Notes: generated by a model from the sequence alone, not told the origin. Counted from the stretch's first letter, positions 38,760 to 52,288 are shown. The stretch: DNA of 64,000 bases from Sycobia sp. Sy_11 (GCA_018907035.1 JACCIC010000001.1:7801501-7865500); one strand, 5' to 3'. Translations and numbers: made by a program.

Positions 38760-39300
38760 ATAAACTACATTTTTTCTGCCGTTTTACGATCCTTGTATTT
38801 TGCGCGCCTGTTTTACATCAGCTGTGCTCGTCTCGGACGCATTACTCGCGCAAAGCTGATGGAAGCATTGTATCACCGCCCCCTCCATTATCTTTTCATT
38901 TCGTGGTCGAGCGTTTTTCATCGCCTTGAACTACGTAAATGCGTATATATTCGTACATGTAGGGACGGCTCCGCGACGCTCTGCAGTACAGCGTTGCACA
39001 AGCCGCTTAATTAATATAAATCCATTCGTACGCGGTCGGCGGTAAAAAAAAATGAGTCGTTGCGACACTCTGCACACGCATTAGTCAAATAATGGGATAT
39101 ATAATTGCTTGGACTGCGTATCCTGCGTTTGGCAGAGATATAAGAGTATGTGGGAGGTGTGTGGGGGATGCGAAGTGAAAGAAGCGTGAAAACGATACTG
39201 ACGGGTGCGCGAAAGAGCGAATGCTGAAATGCGTATTGTGTGTTTCTGTCACGCTCTCTCCCTGTCTCGCCCGCCATCACCCGCCATCACCTCCTCCCTC
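38760..39300. other. Moderately CG-rich patch
   Basis: Frames on both strands (96 and 89 codons) overlap near their ends and match nothing recognisable. Confidence 0.35.
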
Positions 39301-39309
39301 TCTGTCTCG

Positions 39310-41540
39310 TAGTTATTAATATAGTATATAAGAAATTGAAAGTGACTATCATATTGTCTTTTAAATTCATTGTGCATTAAGAAATTCCACGTTAATGTAA
39401 TAAATTTGCCCATATTGTATATGGCGGTATCGAACAATAACAATTTTTATAATTAGAATTACGTATCTAAATAATGATATAGACACATTGAACGTACTAT
39501 TCAGTTATTTTTCAGTATAATAATTTTAAAAATCTTAATAATTGCATGAATAGATTCACTACTACTTTTATTCTTTAATTTGTTTTTTTCATTAGCTTCA
39601 TTTAACACCCTGTGCGATTCTATATTACGGATACCAATTAGTGCTGGAGGTCAACGGTGTATTTTCTAACAATTTCAGTGTCAATTGGAATAAATCCCAC
39701 TTGTATTAATAAGCAGAAACCAGTTTTTAACTTCATTAAACTTTTGGATTACAAATCTTTCGCCTTCATTAAGCATGAACATTCTCCAGAATTATTTTCA
39801 TTGTATATAATGTATTATATTTTAGGGATTTTATAGCGCCATGATTTATAAAATAATTAATAATATTTTCAGCAAATAACTATCGTCATTTCTCTATTCA
39901 TAATGTAAAAGATAAACGCTACCTCAAACCTTTGCAGAAATAGAAAGGAACAGACATAAAATATAATATAATGGTTTATTTTTAGCGAAGAAGAATGTAG
40001 TGAATTGAATCTTAATGATTTAGAATGCGTTGAGATGTCCAGAAAGTTTATAAATTTTCTTTATTGTTTATAAATGTATACTTTCACTAAAATGACGAAG
40101 AATATGTCAACTTAAATAGATTTTAATACATATAACTATACATACCATATACAGATCCACAAAAAGCAGATCCAGAATTTGAATTACAGTTTCCAAAGTT
40201 TTTGGATGTGCTAAGCATCAATTTTACATCACTTTAGGTCGTGATAACTAAGTCTTTTACACTTTTTGACTAGAACATTTCGAAGACTTAACCCGTTATA
40301 TGAATTTTGAGGCCAAATTCCAGCTTAGTCTGGTAAACGTTAAAAAAAGTTAATTAGAATTCTGGAAAACTCTATGATAACCATAATTATTACTCCGAAA
40401 TGGACGATTGCGTTTACAAAAAAGAAAAAATGATGGCCTAAGCAAAAATAATTTGTAGCAATAATAGTGTTAAACCCTCTTCCCGATCTGCAATCCTGAA
40501 TAAACGTATTTCAAAGAGGTCGTTGCAGAAGGAGCACATGATGAGTGAATAACTTCTCAAAATATCGTTTCATCTAATTTTTTATATATTTACTTTCAAT
40601 AAACTTGTAAACTCGGAAGTAAAAGCTTAAGGAAAGTAGCTTTTTCGATAAGCTAAGAATTTTTGTTTTTTTAACTGCCCTTTATAAATTGAAGAAGCAT
40701 AAAAAATTTCTTACATACGTTCGAACGTTCGATATATTGAAAAATAGTTTGAATAAAAGTGATCCAGGGTAACTGATCAATCCTAATTAGCAACCAATAT
40801 TCAGCAATAAAAAAATTAAAAATACCACAAAATCAAAATTTATTGATTGTGGGATTCCAACGCAACTAATATATCAAATGAGCTATAATATCTACAATAT
40901 ATGTCAATCTAATATCTCAATCAAAATATCTTCAATATTTTTGTTTTGGTATAAACAAAGAGAATTGTATATAAGCAAATAGAAAATAAACGAAAAAGAT
41001 AAACGTGTGCAAATTAATCAATAATTAACTAAAAGAGCAGTGATACATTTATAAATTATTTTTTAAATCTTCCAATCGCATTCTCTCTATTCATATCGAA
41101 ATCAATATATTTAATAACAGCATCATCAAATATTAGCTTGTAGTATATTTCAAGTATGAGTAGATTTAAATATGCGTTAAACTTTTTAATTCTGGATACT
41201 AATATGTTCTTCTTCTAGAAAAGGTAAGTTTTATGTATAATATTTATAAAATATTTCAACTGCTCTTTTCTATTTTTTAATCTAAATAATGACTAATTTT
41301 ATTTTTCCTTTATATTATTTGAGTTCAATATATTTCTATATAATTTAAGCTAATTTTTATACGTTGTTTGCTCGTAATTTTAAAAATATAATTCTTCTCA
41401 TGCGGAGTTTGAAAAATGATCTGGCTATCCAAAAAAATGTTTACTGAAAGCAATACTTTTGCCCGTGTAAAGCAGCACTGCAATAATAATTCTTGTAACT
41501 TCACAGCCCCTTAACCTTCCATCGGTAATAATAAAGCTCC
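39310..41540. other. AT-rich gene desert
   Basis: No exon, RNA gene or long microsatellite recognised. Confidence 0.6.
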
Positions 41541-41562
41541 AGAGTTTAAAGCCTCTTTCTCT

Positions 41563-41583
41563 ATGTCTCCCTCCCTCTCTCTA

Positions 41584-41641
<58 letters not shown>

Positions 41642-41642
41642 A
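41563..41642. repeat. (CT)n microsatellite, interrupted
   Basis: CT run with several TTT breaks. Confidence 0.95.
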
Positions 41643-42075
41643 TCTCATGGCTCGCACACCGATGCAGAAGCTCTCGCTGACTCTCGTTTATCTCGAAAGT
41701 TCACCGACTCCAGCTCAGGGGCTCGAGAACCTTTTAAGGACGCCGAGTCCCTTGTCTTATTCTCTTATTTTTCCTCGTCGCTCGCTGCTCCTCCACCGGT
41801 GTTTTCTTTTCAAGGCTGACCATACGCGCGCGCGCGCGCGCACATACATACACACACAGATATAGATATAGATATAGATATATGCACCTATATATAAACG
41901 TATTTTAAACGCGACGAGCGTGCGCGCGCCTCCTGGCACGCTCTATTCGTCCTCGACTGTATATTGTCTCCGTTCTTCGTTGCGCTTTTACTGCTGCGAA
42001 GATCGGCTATTCGTCTCTCCTGGCATGGCTTTTCTCAAGTGTCTCCGCGGCGAAGGGGGATGAGCGAAAATTCAA

Positions 42076-42080
<5 letters not shown>

Positions 42081-42126
<46 letters not shown>
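42081..42126. repeat. (TA)n microsatellite
   Basis: Pure TA run. Confidence 0.95.
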
Positions 42127-42131
<5 letters not shown>

Positions 42132-42192
42132 GGGGGAGAGCTATTCGTGATTTATGGAGTACTTGGGACAGCTGTTGGTATACGTGTGTATG

Positions 42193-42198
<6 letters not shown>

Positions 42199-42239
<41 letters not shown>
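42199..42239. repeat. (TA)n microsatellite
   Basis: Pure TA run preceded by TATG repeats. Confidence 0.95.
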
Positions 42240-42242
<3 letters not shown>

Positions 42243-42727
42243 GGCGTGTTCACGAGATCAAGTCGGAATTACAACCTGTTTCTGGAGAGGCAAGACGCGC
42301 GATGAGCTTTTTTTCCCTACTACCTGTGCTGAAACGACGATTGCCTAATATAGCCTGGCCCTTTCGATGCGATAATTATGGCTTTTCTTTTAGTTCTGCT
42401 TAGAGAAAGAACCAGATTTCGATCGGGGTATAGACGATAGTTTTCATGGATCGACGTATCGGTAGGAAACCGCTCGGTTATGTATCGTACTGCAGAGTTT
42501 CTTAAACATTTTGAATCGATCGATCGTCAGATAAGTAATCAAAATGACTTAAAGGGAATTGTGCTTTAAAAAGCATGAAAATTAAAGGGCTTTTGTTCCA
42601 ATATGTTCCAGCCATTCCAGCTGATCGAAATCTTCGCGCATTTCAGACGTTCGTGCTTTTTCAATATCATAAAGTTCCCGGGGCTATAATAAAACTGCTT
42701 TTCTCGAAAAATTTCTGCAATGTACTG

Positions 42728-42942
42728 ACTTTACGGATTATTTTGAGGTCGTAAACTACAACTTTACGGTCAGGCGTGCAAATTGCATACATTTTACATC
42801 CTGTGTCGAAAAATTATGTTCCCACTTCGGCCGTAAAATTTTTTGACCTCGCGTGATAAGTGGCGATCCCTCGAAACTGCTTCACAGGGCCAGGGACGCT
42901 ATTTATCAGACAAGGTCGTAAAGTTCTACTTTACGGTCTAGT
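42728..42942. repeat. Dispersed TTTACGG / CCGTAAA motif cluster
   Basis: Within about 215 bp the strings CGTAAA...CTTTACGGTC occur twice as small hairpins (near 42751-42772 and 42916-42937), with extra TTTACGG and CCGTAAA copies at 42730 and 42831. They look like diverged copies of one short repeat. Confidence 0.4.
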
Positions 42943-43250
42943 TCAAAAAAGTACTCTGAAGATGTATGTAAGGGAGTGCATCACTTTTAAATTACAAAAT
43001 AAGAGAATTTCATTTAAGCATAGCTAAAAAAATAATAAAAATCTAAATATCTGCAAATTAATAAACAATTAAATGTTACATATTCATCAAACTTGTTTTA
43101 TCTTTTAAATTAACATTCTAACACATAACAGAGAAGAAGTGACACCAATATTTAAATGAAAATTGGCATTGTGAAATTATGCATGCTTTAATGAACAAAA
43201 TGCCATTTTCTATAAAATTATTATGTGAAATTGTAAAAAATTCTACATTA

Positions 43251-43497
43251 CTACAATGAAAAAAATATTTTCCGATACCAAGTAAATATTTATTTGTTTT
43301 GTACCAAGTAAATCATTTTCTTAAATTCAGAAAATATTCACTAGATTTGAGAGTACGTGGTTTGATTCAAGTGAATTCTTCTTGCATTAAGTAAATATTT
43401 CCTTGATTTGAGAAGATGCTTTCTCAATTTAAGAAAATAATTTACTTGGTACAAAACAAGAAAATATTTACTTGATAACACATATTTTTTCTTAGTG
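43251..43497. mobile_element. TIR element (MITE), 247 bp, TA target duplication
   Basis: Left arm 43251-43331 and right arm 43422-43497 are long imperfect inverted repeats sharing, for example, TTGTTTTGTACCAAGTAAAT. The element is flanked on both sides by TA (43249-43250 and 43498-43499), the target site of Tc1/mariner-type transposition. It has no coding capacity. The interior carries further copies of an AAGTAAATATTT motif. The superfamily is inferred from the TA duplication only. Confidence 0.65.
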
Positions 43498-43987
43498 TAT
43501 CACTTTTCACATCACAAACTTTTGAAAATTTAAATATAATATTTGGATTAAAATATCTCATTTTATTTCAGGTTTGATTAAATATTGGTGTCAATTCTTC
43601 AATGTGCGTGCTACCAGCTCAAATATATCCTTTATACATACCATATTAAATGTATATTTAACAGCAACATAATCTAATTTAACATAGAGCTAACTTGGTC
43701 CACGTGATTCCTTGAAATTGAACAAGTGAATTAAGGAGTTGAAGTTGAGTTTATACAATAATTCCATGCTGATTATTGTAGTTGAAAAATCGAAAAATTT
43801 TGGATATCAACTATATAAAAATAATTTTGTGGAAAATGCGTTCGAAGTTTAAAGAGCACAGTCTAAAGTGTATTTAAATTCTTTTTAAGAATTCAGAGCT
43901 TATTTATCGGAAAAACTTAAACTTTTAGGAACTATATAACATATACTGTAAAAATATTCTATAATATTTTGTCTGTGTTATATATAC

Positions 43988-44288
43988 AAAAGTGATTGAA
44001 ATATAATTTAAAATATAATTGTTAAGCCATTATAAATATCTCGAAGGTGTATAAATCTCATAACATATTTCTTGGATTTTTAAATACTTCATATTTTAAT
44101 ATTTATTATAGCAACTCTTTAGTATAGTAAGGATAAAATATTGAGATTATAGGCAAGCACGCACATGCGTATAATATTAAAATATGAAGTATTGAAAAAT
44201 CTAAGAAATATGTTTAGAGACTTATACGCGTTCGAGATTTTTATAACGGCTTAACAATTATATTTTACATTATATTTAAATCACTTTT
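43988..44288. mobile_element. Foldback / MITE-like inverted repeat, ~300 bp
   Basis: Arms 43988-44104 and 44173-44288 are reverse complements with about 11 mismatches over 117 bp by hand alignment, both starting AAAAGTGATT. A spacer of about 68 bp contains no open frame. No clear target duplication was found. It may be a non-autonomous DNA transposon or a local inverted duplication. Confidence 0.6.
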
Positions 44289-44294
44289 TGGTCC

Positions 44295-45370
44295 AGTTTA
44301 CGAATTCGATGATTCTAAATCATAATTTAATATTGGTTTCTTTCCTGTGAAGAAAAATTTAATTAAAGTAGAAAACGTTCGATATAATTCACTAAAGTCA
44401 CTTTCTTTTTAAGCTGTAAATTCTGAAATACTTTATCGAAGCAAAAAGAAACGCGTTTAATTTAATATTATAAAACTTTTTCACATATTTCCTGTTCTTA
44501 ATAATTTGCAAATGTTAATTTATGTACCTGCTAATATAACTGCTTATTACACTTCTGAACTCGCGTATATTGCAAAATACCGTATAATAATTTCTATACA
44601 ATATTAAATAGTGTTTTCAATTGTTTTTAAATAATCATGTACGGGTTCGTTTAATTGGTTAAACTATATATTGGAATCATTTCAATCTGTATTATATATA
44701 TACACTCAAAATGGCTATTTGTCTCCTTGTATTATTAGTATTTGTGTTGTTCGCAAATTCTAATTTCTGACGCAATAAATATTTTATTTGGATAGATTAT
44801 TTGTAATAAAAGCCTTAATAGATATAGATCTACTTGGTCCTTACACTATACTTATATTAGAAGATAAAATATATATTTACAAAAAATATATATTTTTAAT
44901 ATAAAATTGAGTACGGAAAGCTTTATTTACGAAACGAGAAGTTTGCGGCCCGAGGCGAAACCGAGGGTTGTAACGAGGTTCGTAAAAAAGCCTTTTCGTA
45001 CTAGGTAAGGACTATATTTTTCCTCATAAGAGCCGGCATCAAGCGGTGAACGTGCGATTATAGGTAACGAATATAGGTACTTTTACCAAATTAATATGAT
45101 TCACGAAAATATTTCTCAATACAATAAAATGAAAGTATAGTTCCTTCAGTTTCTTCATTCAATAGACGTAATTTCCATTGCGTTGAATAGTATTCTTTCT
45201 TATTGTTCTCATTAAACGTGAAAATCTTATAAAACATTTACATACAATAGATATTAATTCCTTTCTAAAAAAATACATGCTACCATAGTTTTGATAGAAG
45301 TAAAGATTGGTAGAAGAAAATAATCGACTGGAACTTAATTTTTTAAGAATGATGCACGGAAATTATGTAT
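44295..45370. other. AT-rich stretch, no gene recognised
   Basis: No exon-like frame. A CG-bearing patch at 44930-45010 is too short to assign. Confidence 0.5.
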
Positions 45371-45381
45371 AGAAATAAACG

Positions 45382-45402
45382 ATCTATCTATCTATCTATC
45401 TA

Positions 45403-45451
<49 letters not shown>
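45382..45451. repeat. (TATC)n-(TA)n compound microsatellite
   Basis: About six TATC units, then a TA run from 45405; the mirror arrangement of the compound repeat at 35549. Confidence 0.95.
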
Positions 45452-45454
<3 letters not shown>

Positions 45455-45459
45455 CAATC

Positions 45460-46540
45460 TGGTATTCCATTAGCTTTTTCTCCACAGTATCTGCAAAAAC
45501 AATTTTTACACTGATAAATCTGGTGTTTGATCATCAAACGCTTCTAAATGTGCAAATCTCAGCTTCGAGCGCTTGAAATCCATTCCTAAGAAAATAGAAC
45601 TTTCTTCTTTCTAAAGAGTTATAACTTAAAGTGCCCGATGCTAGGATGCTCTCATAAATGTGTTCTTAACGTGACTATTATGACAATAACTCTGTTTTTT
45701 AATATTGATATATATTTTTAGGTTATTTAAAAACACGAAATTAGTAAGATTTAAGTTTACGGAAAAAACTTAATTTATAGTTTTCTAAAATTCTCTTACG
45801 CTTTACTAGTGTAGAAGAGAATTTTCGTTAGTCCCTCATATTAGTAAGATAAAACATACTGGCGTCCTCAAGTTTAGATATTCTACAATACATTATTCCT
45901 GTGCAATGACAATTTTCTATTCTACATCAAGACTGGAGTAACTGAGTGTCACTGAAAATTTGGCAACTGCGAATGATTATTTTTTCAATCATAGATTAAC
46001 TTAATTTTAAATTACACAATGTAACTAAAAGTATTACTGGAATTACAAGAATTTTTTTAATAGTGTAGGTATTTTGCACATTAATATTGTAAATTTTTCA
46101 AAATCAGCATTAGAAAATCCCCATTTCAATTGAAAAATGCTAAATTAATCGTCAAATGACTCAAATGCTTGATCGCACAGTCGTTATCAAGTTGTTATCG
46201 AGGAGTTGATCAGTCCTCGTCCTTAAAAATCGTGTAAATATTCATTGAGCTAATCCACGTAAGGTTTGTTATTATTATTGGCAAACGAAAATATTTGGAA
46301 CTGTTGATGATCTAATATTTTCCTCAACAACAAAAGCGATCAATTTTTTTTACAAGTTAAGTTTGCACATTTATATATTTTATATATAACTATCTCCATA
46401 TTTTTTATCGTTGCCTGAGTACTGGTAATCCTTTTCGTCCTTTGCCGGTGTTATATATACAACTATACTTTGGCTTATGTATATGAACGTCAGTCGCGAG
46501 CACCGTATTAAAAAGCGGATTACATTGCGCAATGCTTCAC
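45460..46540. other. AT-rich stretch, no gene recognised
   Basis: Nothing that reads as an exon. Confidence 0.55.
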
Positions 46541-46549
46541 CTGACAACG

Positions 46550-46862
46550 ATACTCCTGATCTGAAATTTGTGCGCGCGCGCGCGAGAGCGTGTGCGTGTG
46601 CGTGAGCGCGTGCTTGTGTTTCTATGTGTACACCACAGCCGAACGACGCTTAACGAGCTGCATGTGGCGGCTCTTATATATACCGTTGCAAATTATTGTT
46701 TCCCTCTGACGTAATCCAGTGGGCGCGTAGTCCTGTGATGTGAGCGCTCACTCGGCGCTCTCCCCCGCACGTACGTGCGTATAAAAAAAAAAATGGGAGC
46801 ATCTATATATAGGAAACTGCGCCCGCGCTCGAAGGCCGACGCGTACATGCTGACTTTCTATA

Positions 46863-46911
<49 letters not shown>

Positions 46912-47180
46912 CCAATCTATCTATATTCAAGGATGGCGCAGCAGCCTCCTCTGCGTAATTCTCGCTCCTGGATCGCTCGCTTGATGCGCGAGAGGCGGAA
47001 ACTGCTGATCCTACATACTCGCGGGAGAGGAGGAAGAGCGCCGGCTCGTGTCGGCGCGTGCCGCAATAAGTCGCCAGATGCGTCTCAAAGTGCGTTTTTT
47101 TTTTTCTTATAATTGTCGCGTCGGGCGATCTGAGTTGCGCTCGCGGAGGTTCACGGCCATGAGAAAAAGATCGACACTTG
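46550..47180. other. CG-rich island with a TA tract
   Basis: Alternating CG/GT text at 46570-46620, a TA tract inside, and frames on both strands that are unrecognised. Confidence 0.45.
46866..46908. repeat. (TA)n microsatellite
   Basis: Pure TA run. Confidence 0.95.
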
Positions 47181-47239
47181 TTTAAATGATCAAAAGCAGA
47201 TATAGATACGAAAACGGACCAGTAATGCCTCATAGATGG

Positions 47240-48760
47240 CCATAAGAATAAAATACGGTGGAGAATTTTAATGCTCTAGTTAAAGACCATAAAGGACAGA
47301 GATAGAAATTTTCACCTTAAATTAATCCTATAAATAAAAATTAATGAGAATTTGTAATACCGAATTATTAAATTAGATTTATGCAATTAGATTGCACAAA
47401 ACTACGTCTTCGTTATCAATGGACAAAAATTTCCAATAACTGACCTTTTCACAGATGGGTATGTTTTCGTATTATAAATAGAAAGGAAATTCATTTATTA
47501 GGTAGAAAGTTTGGTCAAGAGTGATCGTCAATTCTGGGACAGTTAACATGAAACTGGCTGATCTTTTAGCAAAAAATGCTTTGAATTTCTGTGAAGGCAT
47601 ACATAAGATTATTTTTATAGAATTTGTCACAAATATTTTACTATAAATTTTATTTTATCTTTATATATAATATCGTCATCATATTTTTAGCCCATAAAAA
47701 TTTCTAAAACATTGTATTTTGTAATTGTACAGTAGGGATTTTATAGGGATAAACGAATAGCAACTTTCAAGGGCAGTCGCTTTCTTAAATAATGATATTC
47801 TATTTATTTTTTCGATACGTTAACTTTCAAAGAGACTTGCTCTTCATGTGGTTTTCTTGGCAACCCATAGAGTCGAAAATTTTTTTATTCAACGGCAAAT
47901 TAACGGAAAATTGTAAGCCTGGCAAGATTAAATATTATGAAAGATAGCGGGTCAGCTTCTTGGTGAGCCTCTTTCTTTGTCGTTGATACAAACAATTAGA
48001 AATATTTGATCATCGAGCCTGACGTACCGATTACTTTATCAATTTTTTCATTTTACTATGTAGAGATGCCATGAACATTGAAGAAAGATATTCGCTTTGC
48101 GCAATAGTGAAACGACGCCATTATCGTTAACAAGTACTCTGAGTATTACTAAATTTGTACATTCACATGCGTCTGTAAGTGCAGATTTTGGAAATCAGTG
48201 AAAGTTATATAATGCCTCTACATACTGATTTGTATCATATATGTTCAAACTTAATTTGTAATAATTTGTCAGCTCATTAAAATTGATATTACGTAGTAGA
48301 AATTAATTATTAATATATATTTATATGAAATTGTACATGTTAAAATTTCGTATTGAAAATGTTATAAAATAGAGTTAAAATATTTGTTGTTAATGATATT
48401 AATTACGATATGATCACATAACCTCGAATATTATAGTACATAAAAATCAACATATTAAATTAGAATAATATTATAATATATCTGTATTATATTCGAATGT
48501 CTATTGGATCAAGATGAAAATAATTTTTTATCTAAACACAATATCTAATAAGTACATTCTTACTGGATGTATAAATCGATTGTCAGTTGAATAAAAATTA
48601 TCCTTTCGCTCAAACTCTTATACATAGAGATAATGTATATATAGCTAAAAGATTCAGACAATGGATCATTATTATAAAATCTCATATTAGTTAAGAACCT
48701 TTTTGCGCCCGAAAGGCGGAATATTTCTTTGGAAAGAATGATAATGCAACTGCAACTTGA
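47240..48760. other. AT-rich stretch, no gene recognised
   Basis: No exon recognised. Confidence 0.55.
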
Positions 48761-48779
48761 GACATGACTGGTATATATA

Positions 48780-48907
48780 TATATATAAGACAAGTGTCGG
48801 ACGCGTTTAAGTCTCTTACGCAGTAAAACAATCAGGCTCGGTGGCGATATTTCACATGCGCGCATGCTCCCGATGTCCTAGATTCCAGTAGACTTATATA
48901 CATATAT

Positions 48908-48951
<44 letters not shown>

Positions 48952-49230
48952 CCGGTTACATGGCGAGGGTATATATAAATCCCGAGTAAACGCGATATAT
49001 CTCTTTGCGCAGTCCATATATATATGCGGGGTTAGGTGCTGAAACAATCGTGCACGCTACCGGCGGCAGTGGCGGCATCGTCGCGCGACCCTCTATAATT
49101 GAGATATTCCGTATACACTCATCGTCCCCCCTTCCACCCAATGAGAGATCTCTTTATTTCTTAAGATGCCTGTATGTAGGCTACACCTAGAATCTCGCCG
49201 GTCGGTGCCAGTCGCCGCATCCTGTCTGCG
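48780..49230. other. Small CG-rich patch with a TA tract
   Basis: TA run at 48912-48950; the frames on both strands near 49000-49190 are unrecognised. Confidence 0.4.
48912..48950. repeat. (TA)n microsatellite
   Basis: Pure TA run. Confidence 0.95.
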
Positions 49231-49259
49231 TTTGGAATTTGCGGGAGAAATATAATCGA

Positions 49260-51500
49260 GATAAATAGATAGATGTAGTTACGTTTGTATGATAACATGC
49301 AAAAATGTAATATAATACATGAATAAATCCAGAATTTAGAAAGACAGAGAACGAAAGTGAGAGAGAGAGAGAAGACTAGAGAAATGATAGAGAAATAATT
49401 TCCTTATAATGAAGACTATAATGCATACATTAATGAATTATATTACATCTTACTATTATTGGAATCGAATATTTTATACATAAACAGTGTCTGTGGAAAC
49501 TACTGAACCTGAAAATCAATAAATACGTTCCAAAATCAATTATTATTGCAGTTTACTTGAGATTTGGCATGTGCATGAATCACGATATGATTAGTAAACT
49601 GTCGAAATGACAACACACTCCACTGTTTCAACGAAAACGATTTTAATATCATTCAATTTTGATGAGTTACACCGAGAATTTTTGTATCTTTCCTTCAATT
49701 GCTTGATGAACAGTTTGCTAAATTAATACGAACGATTAATTTTTTTTATATTTTTAAAATTGATGAAACAGTTATTGACGAAATGGAATCAAGAAAATCG
49801 TGTTTTGAAGATTTTCGATTGATCAATTAAACTGACATTGCCCAACGATGTACTCATTTAAAGCAAAGTCGCTATTTTATGTGATTTTAAACAGCAGGTA
49901 TTTTATGAAGAAAAACGATAGCCGAATATAAAAGTCTCCGAAAAAGACAGACGAACCGCACGCAAAGTTGACAGCTGTTGTAAATTATACTTATAATTTC
50001 ACAATTAGAAAAAGTTGAATACTGACTGATCGATTAAATCGTCTAATTTTCGAGATGCAACTTACTTTAGTGATTTTGTTTAGAATTTTGTCGCGAACAT
50101 TTGCACATATTATTAATATAACATAAGCTGTGCTGTACAGTAATCACTGAGTTTTAGATCTAATTGATCAGTTCTAAAAATTCTTTGAGTGGTCTGACGG
50201 GAAGATTGAACGATGGATCAGTCCAATATCAACTTGAACTTGGAACCCAATTCTAAATATCTCATTATTTATTCATAAAACACCGAACACATTACCAATG
50301 TTCCTACTTTAAAACTGTGTTTGATTTAAATATATCTACTAGATACTTGGCTATTTCAAATATACAGTCATATATACAAATTATGATGAAAGATTTGCTG
50401 AAGCTCCGCATATGTAACTGTGCTATGGAAGAAGTATTTAATGTTTTTGCAAATCATAAATCAGTCTAATGAAACCATTTCTAATATATATACTACAATA
50501 TATAATACTAATATAATGATAGTGAGACTGTCCTTATATGTATGTACATCATAATACCCTAAGAATCTGAAATAGAAATTACTGTTAAAAATAAAATAAA
50601 ATAACAGTTAATTTTAAATTAAGAATTATAAAAACAAACTATATTCTATGTTAGCAAAAGACAACCGACTGCCTCACAACCTTAAATTAAAATTTACGTT
50701 CGATGTCCTCATTATGATTAAGTTTGTGAACAGATTTTTAACATTCGGCATCAATTCTGTTCAACAAGGCTTGCAATTTCAATGTGAACAGTGAATAACG
50801 TTGTTGACAAATTCAGAATTTGCTGTTACTCAAAATGAGTCTTTTTGAAAGGCTTTTTGAGCTGTGAAGAAACTTCTTGAATTTTGATGAAAAATTTGGC
50901 CGATTTCCAAATGCTGTGACAACGCGATTTTGATCGAAGGGAAATGACAAATCTGACGGAGTGTGACTGACTCAGAATGCCAAAGCTCGGCAAACGAACG
51001 TCATAGCTATGAACTGGCAAAATCGTACCATCCAGTATTATTGGTTAACGCTAAAACTTTTATTGCATCAATAATCTTAATTGATTCGTCCATTATTGTT
51101 CGAGTATTTTTGGAGATCATATTGTAGGAGCGAAGATGAAGCGAAGCTGAATTTTTGGTGGTCAGCGTATAATAGTATAATATAGCATGATGTGTAAAGA
51201 TATACTATAAATTATTAATATAAAGATAAACAAATGAGATGCATAGGTAGATAAATTTCATTTTATGCTGTACAATATGAGGCATAGGTTATAGATAAAT
51301 AGACTTTATTTACCATAATAGCAAAAATATATAGAATAATAATAAAATAGACATAAAGTATAGAATATATAACAGTGAATAATCTTCAATAAATAATTTG
51401 GTGCCAATTCTAAGGACCTATCGTTTAAATTTAAACTGTACAAATAATCAATAATTATGGCACTACAAAATTTATTTTTAGAATTTTATATATATTATAT
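49260..51500. other. AT-rich gene desert
   Basis: A GC-richer patch at 50820-51020 is open on the minus strand for 64 codons and, with stops, on the plus strand. It may be an old pseudogene or transposon remnant, but I cannot name it. Confidence 0.45.
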
Positions 51501-51509
51501 ATATATCGA

Positions 51510-51544
51510 GAGACAGAGAGAGGGAGAGAGAGAGAGAGAGAGAG
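51510..51544. repeat. (GA)n microsatellite
   Basis: GA run with one GGGA break. Confidence 0.9.
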
Positions 51545-51594
51545 TTATAAAGTTGTCCAGACACAAATAAAGAGAGGAAAAAGTTAAAATATCG

Positions 51595-51957
51595 CGTTTG
51601 TAGTTGTGTGCGCGCGCGCGCCTGCATCAGCGAGTGTCGAACACTCTGGGGCCCACCATCAGGCGCACACGCGCGATCGCGAGCGAACGCTCACTTTCTA
51701 TTGCCCAATCGTGCCAAGAAATTGCCAAGGTGCGCGCGCGGCGGCAACGACGGCGCCGAAACGAGCGGTCGCGCGAGCGCGCGTGCGTGAATTAATTTAT
51801 GCACCAAAAGAGCCGCGCTCGCGCGCCCGCTTGCGCCTCGGGCATAAATTAGCGCCCGGATCGGCGACGGAGTACGCGGGGGCTTGAGTGGGGAGGAGGT
51901 GAGGGTAAGGTGAAACGCGTTATGCGCGCGATTAGGAAGGCCCCTCCGGGATGTCAT

Positions 51958-51993
<36 letters not shown>

Positions 51994-52150
51994 CTTTCTC
52001 CGAGATTGCCTATGCGGGGCGATCGACCGGGGAACGCGAGCGATTAATCCTGTGCCCGGCGAGATGGCGGCCATCGGCGTGGCTGTAAATGGTTTCGGCC
52101 ATCGCAAGCCCCGGAGCTCTCTTCCTTATCTAGCCTTTGGCCCCCGAGCC
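51595..52150. other. CG-rich island
   Basis: Strongly CG-rich, open in several frames, with a CT tract at 51960-51991 and a TA tract at its right edge. No protein recognised. Confidence 0.5.
51960..51991. repeat. (CT)n microsatellite
   Basis: Pure CT run. Confidence 0.95.
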
Positions 52151-52159
52151 TTAAATGTG

Positions 52160-52163
<4 letters not shown>

Positions 52164-52208
<45 letters not shown>
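52164..52208. repeat. (TA)n microsatellite
   Basis: Pure TA run. Confidence 0.95.
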
Positions 52209-52211
<3 letters not shown>

Positions 52212-52286
52212 ATATATGTTATTTTGTTCGCGTCTTGTAGAATTCCACACTAAGGCGCAACGGGTTTTCGACTGTTACGTCGCATC

Positions 52287-52288
<2 letters not shown>

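Larger units (their letters stand above)
41645..42420. other. CG-rich island with two TA tracts
   Basis: Contains an alternating CG run (41826-41840), TAGATA repeats and two TA tracts. Frames are read-through of these repeats. Confidence 0.45.

Noticed and set aside
50826..51020. 64-codon minus-strand frame in a GC-richer patch, possible mariner remnant
   Set aside because: No catalytic motif or inverted repeats found; cannot be assigned.
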